Source: Streptomyces brevispora (lineage in GTDB: Bacteria; Actinomycetota; Actinomycetes; Streptomycetales; Streptomycetaceae). From it: a stretch of DNA of 64,000 nt. Position numbers and translations under genes: made by a program. Numbering within the stretch: position 1 is the first letter of the stretch; each line of letters begins with the position of its first letter. Of this stretch, positions 42,114 through 51,079 are shown piece after piece. A model generated the notes under the pieces. The model ran no database searches. It was not told where the DNA came from and worked only from the letters and a program-made list of their open reading frames with translations. The DNA lies in NCBI RefSeq assembly GCF_007829885.1, contig NZ_VIWW01000001.1, forward strand, positions 1 through 64,000. The letters are read 5' to 3'.

Positions 42114-42566
42114 TCAGGCGTTCGGGCGCAGTGTCCAGACCACGGTCATCTCGCCGGTCACGGCGCCGTCCTCGCGCCGGATCAGGATGGTCACAGGGAA
42201 CTCGGGGCGCTTGCCCTCGTCGAGTTCGGCGACGACGTCCGCCACCGGCCTGCCGAGCGTGGCGGTGGCGGTGACGTCGCCCATGGCCAGCTTCTTGTAA
42301 CCGATCTCGGCCTTCACCGCGAGCGGGACGGCCCGCGTCAACTGGTCCCCGAACGCGGCCATGACGATGGCGCCGCTCGCCGACTCCGCCAGCGTGAACA
42401 TCGCGCCGGCGTGCGGTCCGCCGACATGGTTGTGGAAGTCCGTCCGGTCCGGCAGGCGGACCACCGCGCGTTCGGCGGTGGACTCCAGGAATTCGAGGTC
42501 GAGGGTCCGGACCATCGGAACCGTCGCGGCGACCATCTCGCCCGCGGTCATCTGCTCAGCGCTCAT
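42114..42566 (-). CDS. Hotdog-fold thioesterase-like protein (DUF4442/PaaI type)
   Basis: The 150-residue protein has a hotdog fold with the PaaI-like segment DFHNHVGGPHAGAMFTLAES, which holds the conserved His and Gly residues. The following helix SGAIVMAAFG and strands to VVWTLRP complete the domain. Such proteins hydrolyse acyl-CoA thioesters or bind acyl groups. The ATG at 42566 was chosen because a CAGG element precedes it; a GTG at 42584 adds six residues and lacks a Shine-Dalgarno sequence. It is monocistronic, ending at a clear hairpin. Confidence 0.85.
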   Translation of the reverse strand: MSAEQMTAGEMVAATVPMVRTLDLEFLESTAERAVVRLPDRTDFHNHVGGPHAGAMFTLAESASGAIVMAAFGDQLTRAVPLAVKAEIGYKKLAMGDVTATATLGRPVADVVAELDEGKRPEFPVTILIRREDGAVTGEMTVVWTLRPNA

Positions 42567-42705
42567 GAGCCTGATGTTACTCACGGGTAGAGGTGTTTGG
42601 CCATGCCCCTGCGACCACCCGCCCCTCGCCTGATCACGTCCTTCACCATCCGCTCACGGGGGCGGCCGTAGCCGACCTCGCGGCGCCCCTCTATCGTTAC
42701 TCGCC

Positions 42706-43803
42706 ATGTGGCCAGGACAGCAGCCGCCCGGGGGCGAGCAGAACCCGCAGGACCAGAACCCGTATCAGCAGCCGGGTTACCAACAGCCGAATCCCTATCA
42801 GCAGCCGGGATTCCAACAGCCGGGCACGTCCGGTCAGCAGCCCGGGTACGGCTACCCGCAACAGGGACAGCCGGGGCAGCAGGGCTACCCGCAGCAGGGT
42901 CAGCCGGGCTACCCGCAGCCCAACCCGTACCAGCAGCCGACGATGCCGCAGCACGCGGTTCCCGGCCCGCCCGGACCGCCGCAGCCCGGCAACGACAAGA
43001 AGAAGACGACCGTCGTCGCCATCGTCGCGGCGCTCGCGGTCGTCGCGGCCGCGGTGATCACCGGCGTTGTCGTGATGAACAAGGACGACGACAAGGACGG
43101 CAAGAACGTCGCCGACGACAAGAAGTCGTCCGCGCCCGCCAAGCCCTCCGGGTCCGCGTCGTCACCGGAGTCGAACCCGCGCGGTTCCGACGAGGACGCC
43201 AAGCCGCTCATCGCCGGCTGGAAGGTGGTGACCAACCCGAAGTGGGGCACGCAGTTCGACGTGCCCGGCGACTGGGATGTCTCGTCCCCCAGCACGTCCT
43301 CGTACTTCGAGGACGACAAGAAGGGTGACGGCTCGCCGCTCATCGGCTTCTCCGCGCCCGCGGACCTCAAAAGCAAGTGGTGCGTCGACGACTCAGACCA
43401 GGACGGCGTCAAGGAGAACACCAGCCTGGCCGGCACCGGCACCCGCGGCGCGGAAGGTGCCACGGACGCCGATCTGAACGCCAGGAACGAGGCGGGCACC
43501 TGGGCATGGGCCGCCTACGCGCAGCACATGCCGAAGAGCACCATCAAGATCAGCAAGGCCGAGCAGTACACCACCAAGTCCGGTCTGACCGGCAGTCTGG
43601 TCACCGCCAAGGCGCCCAATGTCACCAAGAAGAAGAAGTGCGACACGGACGGCAAGTCCATCGCCTTCACCTTCAAGAACGGCAAGGGAGCCTTCTCCTC
43701 CTGGGTCCTGTACGCCGCCGCCTCGGTCAAGGACGAGCTGCCGGACGCGACGATCCAGAAGATTCTGAGCACGGTGCGCCTGGTGAAGACCACCGGGTCC
43801 TGA
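42706..43803 (+). CDS. Membrane-anchored protein with Pro/Gln repeat region
   Basis: The 365-residue protein has a cytoplasmic N-terminal 95 residues made of imperfect repeats such as NPYQQPG and GYPQQGQPG. One membrane helix follows at about residues 101-122, after the basic DKKKTT stretch. The extracytoplasmic part (about 125-365) has a charged linker and a folded domain with paired Cys residues (KWCVDD and KKKKCDTD). Actinobacteria encode many such Pro/Gln-rich single-pass proteins, including secretion and envelope factors. No specific function is assignable. Tandem hairpins follow the stop. Confidence 0.85.
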   Translation: MWPGQQPPGGEQNPQDQNPYQQPGYQQPNPYQQPGFQQPGTSGQQPGYGYPQQGQPGQQGYPQQGQPGYPQPNPYQQPTMPQHAVPGPPGPPQPGNDKKKTTVVAIVAALAVVAAAVITGVVVMNKDDDKDGKNVADDKKSSAPAKPSGSASSPESNPRGSDEDAKPLIAGWKVVTNPKWGTQFDVPGDWDVSSPSTSSYFEDDKKGDGSPLIGFSAPADLKSKWCVDDSDQDGVKENTSLAGTGTRGAEGATDADLNARNEAGTWAWAAYAQHMPKSTIKISKAEQYTTKSGLTGSLVTAKAPNVTKKKKCDTDGKSIAFTFKNGKGAFSSWVLYAAASVKDELPDATIQKILSTVRLVKTTGS

Positions 43804-43839
43804 CGCTCCGCGGCACACCCTTCGGCACCACGGGGCCAC

Positions 43840-43907
43840 GCCGGCGCCGGTCGCCCCGGCGACCGGCGCCGGCCTCGCACGCCCATCGGCCCGCCCCGGG
43901 CGGGCCG
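43840..43907. terminator. Tandem hairpin terminators between convergent genes
   Basis: A perfect 16-bp stem (43840-43855 with 43858-43873) is followed by a perfect nine-base stem (43887-43895 with 43899-43907). They separate the Pro/Gln protein gene from the spermidine-synthase-like gene. Confidence 0.85.
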
Positions 43908-44015
43908 CGATACCGGCTGCTGATCGGCGGGGCAGGGCAGCGCTGTTCGTTCCGGGCCCACTCGAACCGACGCCGGACCACCCCCGCCGGGGTGGTGGCC
44001 GGGAGTGCGCCCGCG

Positions 44016-44861
44016 TCAGCCGATGCCGAAGGCACCGTCGGGCGGCTCGGGCGAGTCGACCGCGTCGGCGTCACCGACCGGCCGGGCGCCCTTGACGAGC
44101 CCGGTCACGGCGGCGCCGTACGCGACGCGGGCCGGAAACGCGTCGGCGGCGCAACGGCGGGTCAGCGCGGCCGTGTCGAAGGGGACGCGGGACGCGACGA
44201 GGATGGCGTTGCCGAAGCGCCGGCCGCGCAGCACCGCCGGCTCGGCGATCAGCGCAAGCTCCTCGAAGACGGCCGCGAAGGTGGCGAGTTGCGGGCGCAG
44301 GAAGTCGAACGGCGCCCCGTCCGCGAGGTTGGCGGCGTAGACCCCGTCGGCGCGCAGCGCCCGCGCCGCGGCCTGCGCGTAGGGGACGGAGGTCAGATGG
44401 GCGGGCACCCGCGAGCCGCCGAAGACATCCGCGACCAGGACGTCCACGGAGCCGGGCGCGGTCGCCTCCAAGTGCTCGCGGGCGTCCGTGCCGTGCACGG
44501 CGATCCCGCTGCCGTCCGGCAGCGGGAGGTGCTCGGCGACGAGGGCGAGCAGCCCCCGGTCGGCCTCGGCGACGTCCTGCCGGGAGCCGGGACGCGTCGC
44601 GGCGACATAGCGGGGCAGGGTGAGGGCGCCGCCGCCGAGGTGCAGCACGTCGAGCGGTGCGCCCGCTTCGGCCACGCAGTCCACGACGTGGCCGAGCCGC
44701 CTCGCGTACTCGAACTCAAGGTGTTCCGGCGCGTCCAGGTCGACGTACGACTGGGGCGCCCCGTCGACGGTCAGCAGCCAGGCGCGCTCCCGGTCCACGT
44801 CGGGGAGCAGTCTGGCGGTGCCCCGGTCCACGTCGCGGACGACCGGTATCGACTCGTTCAC
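44016..44861 (-). CDS. Spermidine-synthase-like methyltransferase-fold protein
   Basis: The 281-residue protein has the spermidine synthase/SAM-binding fold: LDVLHLGGGALTLPRYVA is the nucleotide loop, VAEADRGLLALV the acidic second strand, and VDVLVADVFGGSRVP the fourth strand region. The full set of polyamine-synthase catalytic residues is not obvious. Many actinobacterial relatives are annotated spermidine synthase-like without proof, and a methyltransferase role is the alternative. It lies downstream of tuf3, separated from it by a strong terminator. Confidence 0.82.
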   Translation of the reverse strand: MNESIPVVRDVDRGTARLLPDVDRERAWLLTVDGAPQSYVDLDAPEHLEFEYARRLGHVVDCVAEAGAPLDVLHLGGGALTLPRYVAATRPGSRQDVAEADRGLLALVAEHLPLPDGSGIAVHGTDAREHLEATAPGSVDVLVADVFGGSRVPAHLTSVPYAQAAARALRADGVYAANLADGAPFDFLRPQLATFAAVFEELALIAEPAVLRGRRFGNAILVASRVPFDTAALTRRCAADAFPARVAYGAAVTGLVKGARPVGDADAVDSPEPPDGAFGIG

Positions 44862-44919
44862 TCCCCCATTGTGCGGTGCCTGCCGACTGCTCGTGACCGC
44901 GGCGACGGCCGCGCACGGC

Positions 44920-44960
44920 GCCGGGTCCGCCTCCCGTGGAGTACGGAAGGCGGACCCGGC
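44920..44960 (-). terminator. Terminator of tuf3
   Basis: GCCGGGTCCGCCT (44920-44932) and AGGCGGACCCGGC (44948-44960) form a perfect 13-bp stem with a 15-base loop. On the minus strand it begins 14 bases after the stop codon of the EF-Tu gene. Confidence 0.85.
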
Positions 44961-44974
44961 TGTGCCGTCACGTC

Positions 44975-46144
44975 TCAGAGCAGCCCGGTGACGGTGCCCG
45001 CGCCGATCGTGCGGCCGCCCTCACGGATGGCGAAGCCGAGGCCGGTCTCCAGCGGTACGTCCCGGCCCAGTTCGACGGTCATGGTGACCGTCGTGCCGGG
45101 ACGCGCCACCGCCGCTTCGCCGAGGTCGACGTCACCGACGACGTCCGCGGTGCGGATGTAGAACTGCGGCCGGTAGCCGGTGGCGACCGGGGTGGTGCGG
45201 CCGCCCTCCCGCCCGGACAGGACGTACACCTGCGCGGTGAAGCGCCGGCTCGGTGTCACGCTGCCCGGCGCCGCCACGACGTGCCCGCGGCGTACCCGGT
45301 CGCGCTCGACCCCGCGCAGGAGCAGCGCGACGTTGTCCCCGGCCTCGGCGGACTCCATCGGCTTACCGAAGGTCTCCAGACCCGTGACGACCGTCTCGAT
45401 GCCGGCTCCGAGCACCGCCACCTGGTCACCGACGCGGACGGTCCCGCGCTCCACCGCACCGGTGACGACAGTGCCCCGGCCGGTGATGGTCAGGACGTTC
45501 TCCACCGGCAGCAGGAACGGCGCGTCGGTGTAGCGCACCGGCATCGGTACGTAGGTGTCGACGGCGTCGAGCAACGCCTCGACCGCCGCCGTCCAGAGTG
45601 GGTCGCCCTCCAGCGCCCGCAGGCCCGAGACCCGCACGACGGGCACGGTGTCGCCACCGTAACCGTGCGCCGACAACAGCTCGCGCACCTCCAGCTCCAC
45701 CAGGTCGGCCAGCTCGGGGTCGCCCGCGTCGGCCTTGTTGAGGGCGACGACGATGTGGTCGACGCCCACCTGGCGGGCCAGCAGCACGTGCTCGGCGGTC
45801 TGCGGCATGATCCCTTCGAGCGCGGACACGACGAGGATCGCCCCGTCGAGCTGGGCGGCGCCGGTCACCATATTCTTGATGTAGTCGGCGTGCCCAGGCA
45901 TGTCGACGTGCGCGTAGTGCCGGGTGCCGGTCTCGTACTCGACGTGCGCGATGTTGATGGTGATGCCGCGCTGCGCCTCCTCGGGCGCCCGGTCGATGCG
46001 GTCGAACGGGACGAAAGTGCCGGTGCCGCGGTCGCTGAGGACCTTGGTGATGGCGGCGGTCAGGGTGGTCTTGCCGTGGTCGACGTGGCCCATGGTGCCG
46101 ATGTTGAGGTGCGGCTTGGTGCGCACGTATGCCGTCTTGGGCAT
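44975..46144 (-). CDS. tuf3: Divergent elongation factor Tu (tuf3-type)
   Basis: This 389-residue EF-Tu is complete: G1 GHVDHGKT (19-26), G2 RGITI, G3 DMPGH (81-85), G4 NKAD and a terminal [13 protein letters not shown]. Several positions differ from housekeeping EF-Tu. The usual Cys of DCPGH is Met82, and the Tyr corresponding to E. coli Y160, a kirromycin-resistance site, is His (LLSAHGYGG). The chain also has shortened loops and is alone, not beside fusA as tuf1 is. Streptomyces carry such an extra tuf3, reported as expressed under stringent control. AAGGAA precedes the ATG. Confidence 0.93.
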   Translation of the reverse strand: MPKTAYVRTKPHLNIGTMGHVDHGKTTLTAAITKVLSDRGTGTFVPFDRIDRAPEEAQRGITINIAHVEYETGTRHYAHVDMPGHADYIKNMVTGAAQLDGAILVVSALEGIMPQTAEHVLLARQVGVDHIVVALNKADAGDPELADLVELEVRELLSAHGYGGDTVPVVRVSGLRALEGDPLWTAAVEALLDAVDTYVPMPVRYTDAPFLLPVENVLTITGRGTVVTGAVERGTVRVGDQVAVLGAGIETVVTGLETFGKPMESAEAGDNVALLLRGVERDRVRRGHVVAAPGSVTPSRRFTAQVYVLSGREGGRTTPVATGYRPQFYIRTADVVGDVDLGEAAVARPGTTVTMTVELGRDVPLETGLGFAIREGGRTIGAGTVTGLL

Positions 46145-46195
46145 GGCTCATTCCTTGGAATTCGAAGCTGAGAGAGAAGACCCCAGGGCCCCGCC

Positions 46196-46238
46196 GACCC
46201 TCCCCTTACGGGGTCCGCCGGACTGTCGGGGGAGGGTC
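46196..46238 (-). promoter_or_regulatory. Nested hairpin in the tuf3 upstream region
   Basis: GACCCTCCCC (46196-46205) and GGGGAGGGTC (46229-46238) are a perfect ten-base inverted repeat. Its loop contains a second stem, GTCCG-C-CGGAC. The structure lies 52 bases upstream of the tuf3 ATG in a 326-base intergenic stretch that otherwise holds no gene. It could be a leader regulatory structure or a terminator for the upstream DNA-repair gene. Confidence 0.45.
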
Positions 46239-46470
46239 AGCTTCGAGCGCCGCCGATGGGCGCTGCGGCAGCCGTGAATGCTGCTGCGACTGCTGCCGCG
46301 GTGGTGGCCGCGACGTTCGCGGCAGCCTTCGGCGCGTCCGCGACTGCGGACGGCGCTGCGAGGAAGGCGTACCGGAACATGCTTCGATCATGTCCGACGG
46401 CGGCGGGCCCGTCGAGCGATTTTCGGCGGGCAGCCGGGCAGTTGGAGGGGCGGCACTCCCGCGCACCGCC

Positions 46471-47208
46471 TCAAAGGTGTTTGGTGGCCTCTCGCACCGA
46501 CAGGGGCGACAGCCTCCCCCGGGCGCCGTCGACGAAGCCCTGTACGGCCTGCGGATCGGTCTTGGCGTACTCGCGCAGGCACCATCCGATCGCCTTGCGG
46601 ATGAAGAGGTCCGGGTGGTCGGCCCGGCGCAGGCAGTATCCGAAGAGCCGTCCGGTGTCGGTGTCCTCCTTGAAGCGCAGCTGGTGCAGCAGCGCCGTGC
46701 GGACGATCCAGACGTCGTCGTCCTCGATCCACGCGTCCATGTCCTGCCGGAGCTCCGGGCCGGCGGCCACCAGCGGACCCGCGACATGGGCGGCCAGGGC
46801 GTCGACGGTGTCCCACCACGGCACGGTGGAGACCAGATGGCGCACGACCGGCAGGAAGCCGGAAGAGCAGCGCGCGACGTGGCGGCGGAGGTAGTCGGCG
46901 GCGAAGTACTGGTACTCGCGCTCGGGCAGCCCCCAGCAGCGAAGCGCGATGGCGGCGCAGTCCGTCTCGCCGGGGCGCGGGGCGCCTTCCAGGACGGTGC
47001 GGGACAGTGCCCGGCGCCGGGGGGTGGGGATGCCGAGGAACGGCGCGATGTTTTTCATGTACACGGCGGCGGACCGGGCCCGCACGGGGTCGGCCGCCGT
47101 GGGATACAGCGCGGTGAGGCGCTCCAGCACGGTGTCGGCCAGTGTGCTGCCGGGGATCCCGGGGGCAGGTTCGGCCGCACCGCCGGCGGTGTCGGATCCG
47201 TCGCTCAT
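46471..47208 (-). CDS. DNA alkylation repair (AlkC/AlkD-type HEAT-like) protein
   Basis: The 245-residue all-helical protein matches the DNA alkylation repair family, HEAT-like DNA glycosylases that remove cationic alkylbases. Recognisable parts are VYMKNIAPFLGIPTPRRRAL, EYQYFAADYLRRH, WWDTVDALAAHVAGPL and the FIRKAIGWCLREYAKTDP helix that carries conserved Arg and Trp. The catalytic Asp corresponds to the one in WWDTVD. The ATG at 47208 was chosen because the upstream frame is antisense to the TVP38 gene, whose start is 49 bases away. Confidence 0.9.
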   Translation of the reverse strand: MSDGSDTAGGAAEPAPGIPGSTLADTVLERLTALYPTAADPVRARSAAVYMKNIAPFLGIPTPRRRALSRTVLEGAPRPGETDCAAIALRCWGLPEREYQYFAADYLRRHVARCSSGFLPVVRHLVSTVPWWDTVDALAAHVAGPLVAAGPELRQDMDAWIEDDDVWIVRTALLHQLRFKEDTDTGRLFGYCLRRADHPDLFIRKAIGWCLREYAKTDPQAVQGFVDGARGRLSPLSVREATKHL

Positions 47209-47256
47209 AACGGTCACATTACGGCGATCACGCCCGGTGTCGGATACTCTCCCCGA

Positions 47257-47970
47257 ATGCTCGACCCCGTCCCCGCCACCCGGCCTGCCACCGGCCTCGC
47301 CACGCGCTGCACGAGGGTGCTTTTCTCGCCCTGGTCCCGGCTCTCGCTGCTCGTGGCGGTGCTGCTGGCCGCCGCGACGACGATGCTGCTCCTCGAACCG
47401 CAGCGGCTGCTCGCCGCCGGCTGGCCGACCCAGCTGAGCGGCGGCGCCGTCGCGGTCGTGCTCTTCGGCCTCGCGTACGGCGTGTGCACGGTGGCCTTCG
47501 TGCCGCGGCCGCTGCTCAACCTCGCCGCAGGTGCGCTGTTCGGCGCGCAGGCCGGTCTGGCGGCGGCGCTGGCGGGCACGGTGCTCGGCGCGGGCATCTC
47601 GTTCGGGCTCGGCCGGGTGCTGGGGCAGGACGCGCTCCGTACGCTGCTGCGGGGGCGCTGGATGCGGGCGGCGGACGGACAGCTGAGCAGGCACGGGTTC
47701 CGCTCGATGCTGGCGCTGCGGCTGTTCCCCGGAGTGCCCTTCGCCGCCGCCAACTACTGCGCCGCGGTGTCGCGCATGGGCTATCCCCCGTTCCTGGCGG
47801 CGACCGGGCTGGGCTCGATCCCCAACACGGCCGCGTACGTCGTGGCGGGGAGCGAGGCCTCGTCGCCGACATCGCCCGCGTTCCTGGCCGCGATGGGCTT
47901 CATCGTGCTGACCGGTCTCGGCGCGGCCGTGGTCGCCTGGCGCCGACGTCACCGGCTGGGCGCCGAGTGA
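47257..47970 (+). CDS. TVP38/TMEM64-family membrane protein
   Basis: The 237-residue integral membrane protein has the SNARE-associated Golgi protein domain shared by TVP38, TMEM64 and DedA. Its core includes FVPRPLLNLAAGALFG, GAGISFGLGRVLGQDALR, the conserved ALRLFPGVPFAAANYCAA with Arg-Leu-Phe-Pro, and TGLGSIPNTAAYVVAGS. These proteins are thought to be lipid scramblases or flippases. It has about six helices and a short basic tail. It is divergent from the DNA-repair gene. Confidence 0.9.
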   Translation: MLDPVPATRPATGLATRCTRVLFSPWSRLSLLVAVLLAAATTMLLLEPQRLLAAGWPTQLSGGAVAVVLFGLAYGVCTVAFVPRPLLNLAAGALFGAQAGLAAALAGTVLGAGISFGLGRVLGQDALRTLLRGRWMRAADGQLSRHGFRSMLALRLFPGVPFAAANYCAAVSRMGYPPFLAATGLGSIPNTAAYVVAGSEASSPTSPAFLAAMGFIVLTGLGAAVVAWRRRHRLGAE

Positions 47971-48153
47971 CGCGGCGTTACGGCCGGGGGTTGTCGTAAT
48001 CCTGTTCACCCGGGGGCGATACGCTTCCCGCGACCGACAGACGATCTCCGGGTCCCATGCGGCCCTGCCCTCACATGACCGCAATCCGCACGCTGCCGAC
48101 GGCTCCGAAGCCCGTCGGACGATGCATGATCACTTCAGGATGGCCCAAGCCCC

Positions 48154-49026
48154 ATGAGCTGGTTCGAATCCTTCGTCCTCGGCCTCGTTCAGGGACTGAC
48201 CGAGTTCCTGCCGATCTCCTCCAGCGCGCACCTGCGGCTCACCGCGGCGTTCGCCGGCTGGCACGATCCGGGTGCGGCGTTCACCGCCATCACCCAGATC
48301 GGCACGGAAGCCGCAGTTCTCATCTACTTCCGCAAGGACATCGTCCGGATCGTCGGGGCGTGGTTCAAGTCGCTGACGGACCGCTCGATGCGGAGCGACC
48401 ACGACGCCCAGATGGGCTGGCTGGTCATCGTCGGCTCGATCCCCATCGGTGTGCTCGGTGTGACGTTCAAGGACCAGATCGAGGGCCCGTTCCGTGATCT
48501 GCGGCTGATCGCCACGACCCTGATCGTGATGGGCATCGTCCTCGGCATCGCCGACCGCCTGGCCGCCCGTGACGAGACCGGCGGCAAGCACCGGGCGATC
48601 AAGGAGCGAAAGACCCTCAAGGAACTGGGCATCAAGGACGGCCTGATCTTCGGCTTCTGCCAGGCCATGGCCCTGGTCCCGGGCGTCTCCCGGTCCGGCG
48701 CCACGATCAGCGGTGGTCTGCTGATGGGCTACACCCGCGAGGCGGCGGCACGTTACTCGTTCCTGCTCGCCGTCCCGGCGGTACTCGCGTCGGGCGTCTT
48801 CGAGTTGAAGGACGCGGGCGAGGGACACGTGGCCTGGGGTCCGACGATCTTCGCCACGTTCATCGCGTTCGGTGTGGGGTACGTCGTCATCGCCTGGTTC
48901 ATGAAGTTCATCACGACCAAGAGCTTCATGCCGTTCGTCATCTACCGCGTGCTGCTCGGCATCGTCCTGTTCGCGCTGGTCGCAGCGGGTGTACTGAGCC
49001 CGCACGCGGGTGAGTCCGCGGGCTGA
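48154..49026 (+). CDS. uppP: Undecaprenyl-diphosphate phosphatase
   Basis: UppP (BacA) removes a phosphate from undecaprenyl diphosphate, recycling the lipid carrier for peptidoglycan synthesis; overexpression gives bacitracin resistance. The 290-residue protein has about eight helices. Both catalytic motifs are intact: LGLVQGLTEFLPISSSAHL near residues 7-25 with its Glu and Ser residues, and LVPGVSRSGATISGG near residues 174-188 with its Arg. The ATG at 48154 directly precedes the first helix. It is monocistronic. Confidence 0.96.
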   Translation: MSWFESFVLGLVQGLTEFLPISSSAHLRLTAAFAGWHDPGAAFTAITQIGTEAAVLIYFRKDIVRIVGAWFKSLTDRSMRSDHDAQMGWLVIVGSIPIGVLGVTFKDQIEGPFRDLRLIATTLIVMGIVLGIADRLAARDETGGKHRAIKERKTLKELGIKDGLIFGFCQAMALVPGVSRSGATISGGLLMGYTREAAARYSFLLAVPAVLASGVFELKDAGEGHVAWGPTIFATFIAFGVGYVVIAWFMKFITTKSFMPFVIYRVLLGIVLFALVAAGVLSPHAGESAG

Positions 49027-49207
49027 TCGAGGTTCTTCTCGGCGGATGTGTCCGGCTCGGAACCGAAGATGTCCGCTGGGGAGATCCAGCTGATCCGGGA
49101 GGGTTTCAGAGCCTCTTCGAGCCGGTCGTCCTCCCCGTCGTCTCCCGGCGGATCACCGGGCGTACGGGGTGTCGGGCCGGCGGGACCCGTCCGCGGCCGG
49201 TCGGCGA

Positions 49208-49471
49208 TCATCCGGCCTCCTCGTGCAGCGGGTTGCCCGGGGCGGGGGTGGCCCTGAGGAACGACGTGATGATCGCCCGGTAGCCGCGGTGGCCAGGGTG
49301 ACGGCCGGTGTGGCGCAGCGCCCAGCTCCCGGGCCGTGCCGGCCCCTCGGTCGCCTCCGAGGACGCCTGACACGTCGTGCACTCCACCTCGTACAACGGC
49401 CGGGAGGTACCGGGTTCGCGGTCGGGGCCGATCGTCCAGTCCGCCAGGCGGATCACGGAGCGGATACTCAT
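49208..49471 (-). CDS. DUF7848-type small protein
   Basis: The 87-residue protein contains the pattern IRSVIRLADWTIGPDRE, then YEVECTTCQASSEA with a CxxC pair, and WALRHTGRHPGHRGYRAIIT. This is characteristic of small Streptomyces accessory proteins grouped as DUF7848. CxxC and His residues suggest zinc binding. Its ATG overlaps the stop of the preceding gene (ATGA at 49468-49471), so the two are coupled. The function is unknown; the family usually sits with XRE-type regulators, as here. Confidence 0.82.
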   Translation of the reverse strand: MSIRSVIRLADWTIGPDREPGTSRPLYEVECTTCQASSEATEGPARPGSWALRHTGRHPGHRGYRAIITSFLRATPAPGNPLHEEAG

Positions 49472-49686
49472 GGGCCTGTCCCCGCCGCGCGCCGGGCGCA
49501 GGCGGTGGTGTCGGGGCACGCCCGGGGGAACCACCAGTACGGGCTGCCGTCGGCCGGCGTGTGCTGCTGTTCACCGAGGTTCGTGGCAGTGCCGGTCGCG
49601 ACCTCCGCCGCGCACCAGAGGCACGACCACCCGCGCAGCTGCTGCATGGTCAGCTCCTCGACTGGTGGTAAGGCCCTCACGGTCAT
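49468..49686 (-). CDS. Small CxxC protein coupled to the DUF7848 gene
   Basis: This is a 72-residue protein with SCLWCAAEVATGT and a downstream RACPDTTACARR, giving two Cys pairs that could hold zinc. The ATG at 49686 gives the typical opening MTVRALPPVEELTMQQLRGW. It starts 82 bases after the XRE-TPR regulator gene on the same strand and ends inside the DUF7848 start codon. No function is known. Confidence 0.72.
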   Translation of the reverse strand: MTVRALPPVEELTMQQLRGWSCLWCAAEVATGTATNLGEQQHTPADGSPYWWFPRACPDTTACARRAAGTGP

Positions 49687-49768
49687 GGCGTCCCCGGCTC
49701 GTCTCTGATCAGGTACGACGAGCGTGCCAGGACGTGGAGGGCGCAACGCTCACAGTTCTGTGAGTGTC

Positions 49769-50947
49769 CTAGAGGCCGATCCAGACGGCCATGTGGCCGA
49801 GGCCGTCCGGAGTGCGGCGTGCCGTGTTGAGCAGCCCCGTCACGGTCTCACGGGTCCGCGGGTGATAGCGGGTCTGCTCCGGCGCGGCCCGGCGCGCCTC
49901 GACGAGGTGGCGCAGTGCGGCGTCCGTGTGCCCGGTCTCCATCTCGACGTTGGCGCGGTCGACGAGGAACCGGGCGCGCCGCGAGGTCAACGTCGCCGCG
50001 GGCAGCTTCATCGTGCGCGCCTGCCGCAGCGCGTCGTCGTACTGCCGCATGGTGATGGCGGCGCCCATCTCGTGCAGGGAGACGTTCATCCGGCCGAAGG
50101 AAAGCCAGTGCACTTCGCGCGCCTCACCGCCGACACGGTCGGCCAACTCGCGGGCAGCGGTGATGTGCTGCGCCACGGCGCCGCTGTCGCCCGCACGTGC
50201 GGCCACCGCGGACGCGCCGAGGTGGAGCTGCCCGGCCACCGCGAGCGCCTCCCTCGATGAATCGTCGGCGACGAGTGCGTGGCCGGCCTCGACCATCCGC
50301 CGCCCCAGGTCCTTTCCCGACTCGGCATGCCCGAGCGCGCGCTTGTACTGGCGGATCGCGGCCAGACACGGGTCGGAGGCGCGTTCGGCGGCCCAGCCCA
50401 TCCGGTCGAGGGCGACGATCGCGAGGTCGGGGAAGCCGACCTTCAACGCGATGTCGTGTGCCGTTCGGTACGTCGAGGCGAGCGCCTGCCACGTCGCGAC
50501 CGTCGGTGCCGTGCGGGCCGCCTGTGTCAGACCGGCGATCACTGCGGGGAGGGCGCGTGCTGCCGCCCGTAGGTGGGTGGCTCGGACCTGTCGGCAGATC
50601 CGGTCGGCCTCGGCCGCAAGCCCTGCGACAGGGATGCCGCCTACTGGTTCGTGATCGAGGTCGTACAGGTCGAGGGCTTGGCGGATGGGGCTCACCAGGA
50701 CGGCCAGGCGGCACTGTTGCTCATCGTTCGCGTGGAGTGGGCCGTGGAGGACAGCAGCATCAATGCCGAGCGCGGCAGCGACAGCGGCGGCAAAGGCGTC
50801 GGTAGCCTGGCGGGCTCCGCACTCGACCTGGTTCAACAGGCTGTAGGAGTACGGAATGCGCGCGGCCAGTTCCCTCTGGGTGAGCCGGGCGAGCTTCCGT
50901 TGTTCCTTGATGCGGGCGCCGATGCGGCCGTCGTCCGGTGCGCTCAT
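49769..50947 (-). CDS. XRE-family regulator with TPR-like repeats
   Basis: The 392-residue protein has an N-terminal XRE helix-turn-helix (about 8-65: IKEQRKLARLTQRELAARIP) followed by an all-helical region of about 300 residues, with TPR-like repeats in its second half (for example CLAAIRQYKRALGHAES, AALRHLVEARRAAPEQ). Such proteins are abundant in Streptomyces accessory loci, often beside DUF-type small genes, and may sense peptides. The ATG at 50947 excludes an upstream antisense-like extension. The divergent neighbour is a flavoprotein, 132 bases away. Confidence 0.88.
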   Translation of the reverse strand: MSAPDDGRIGARIKEQRKLARLTQRELAARIPYSYSLLNQVECGARQATDAFAAAVAAALGIDAAVLHGPLHANDEQQCRLAVLVSPIRQALDLYDLDHEPVGGIPVAGLAAEADRICRQVRATHLRAAARALPAVIAGLTQAARTAPTVATWQALASTYRTAHDIALKVGFPDLAIVALDRMGWAAERASDPCLAAIRQYKRALGHAESGKDLGRRMVEAGHALVADDSSREALAVAGQLHLGASAVAARAGDSGAVAQHITAARELADRVGGEAREVHWLSFGRMNVSLHEMGAAITMRQYDDALRQARTMKLPAATLTSRRARFLVDRANVEMETGHTDAALRHLVEARRAAPEQTRYHPRTRETVTGLLNTARRTPDGLGHMAVWIGL

Positions 50948-51079
50948 ACGGGCCTCCGTTCCTGGATCGTCATCCGGAACGGTACCTGCGCGTCCGTGCG
51001 CCGGATCATGCGTCGTCGCCAAATCCATCCGATCCGGGGGTGGTTGCGTGTCCGGGATCCGGCGGGGTGGGATGGGCCA

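Noticed and set aside
42706..42990. CRISPR-like or functional DNA repeat in the Pro/Gln region
   Set aside because: The repeats are in-frame codons of NPYQQPG-type protein repeats, irregular in length and without spacers.
46256..46894. Alanine-rich plus-strand frame near tuf3, resembling a secreted peptide
   Set aside because: The Ala run comes from GCN-rich DNA; the frame continues antisense to the DNA alkylation repair gene and has no ribosome binding site.
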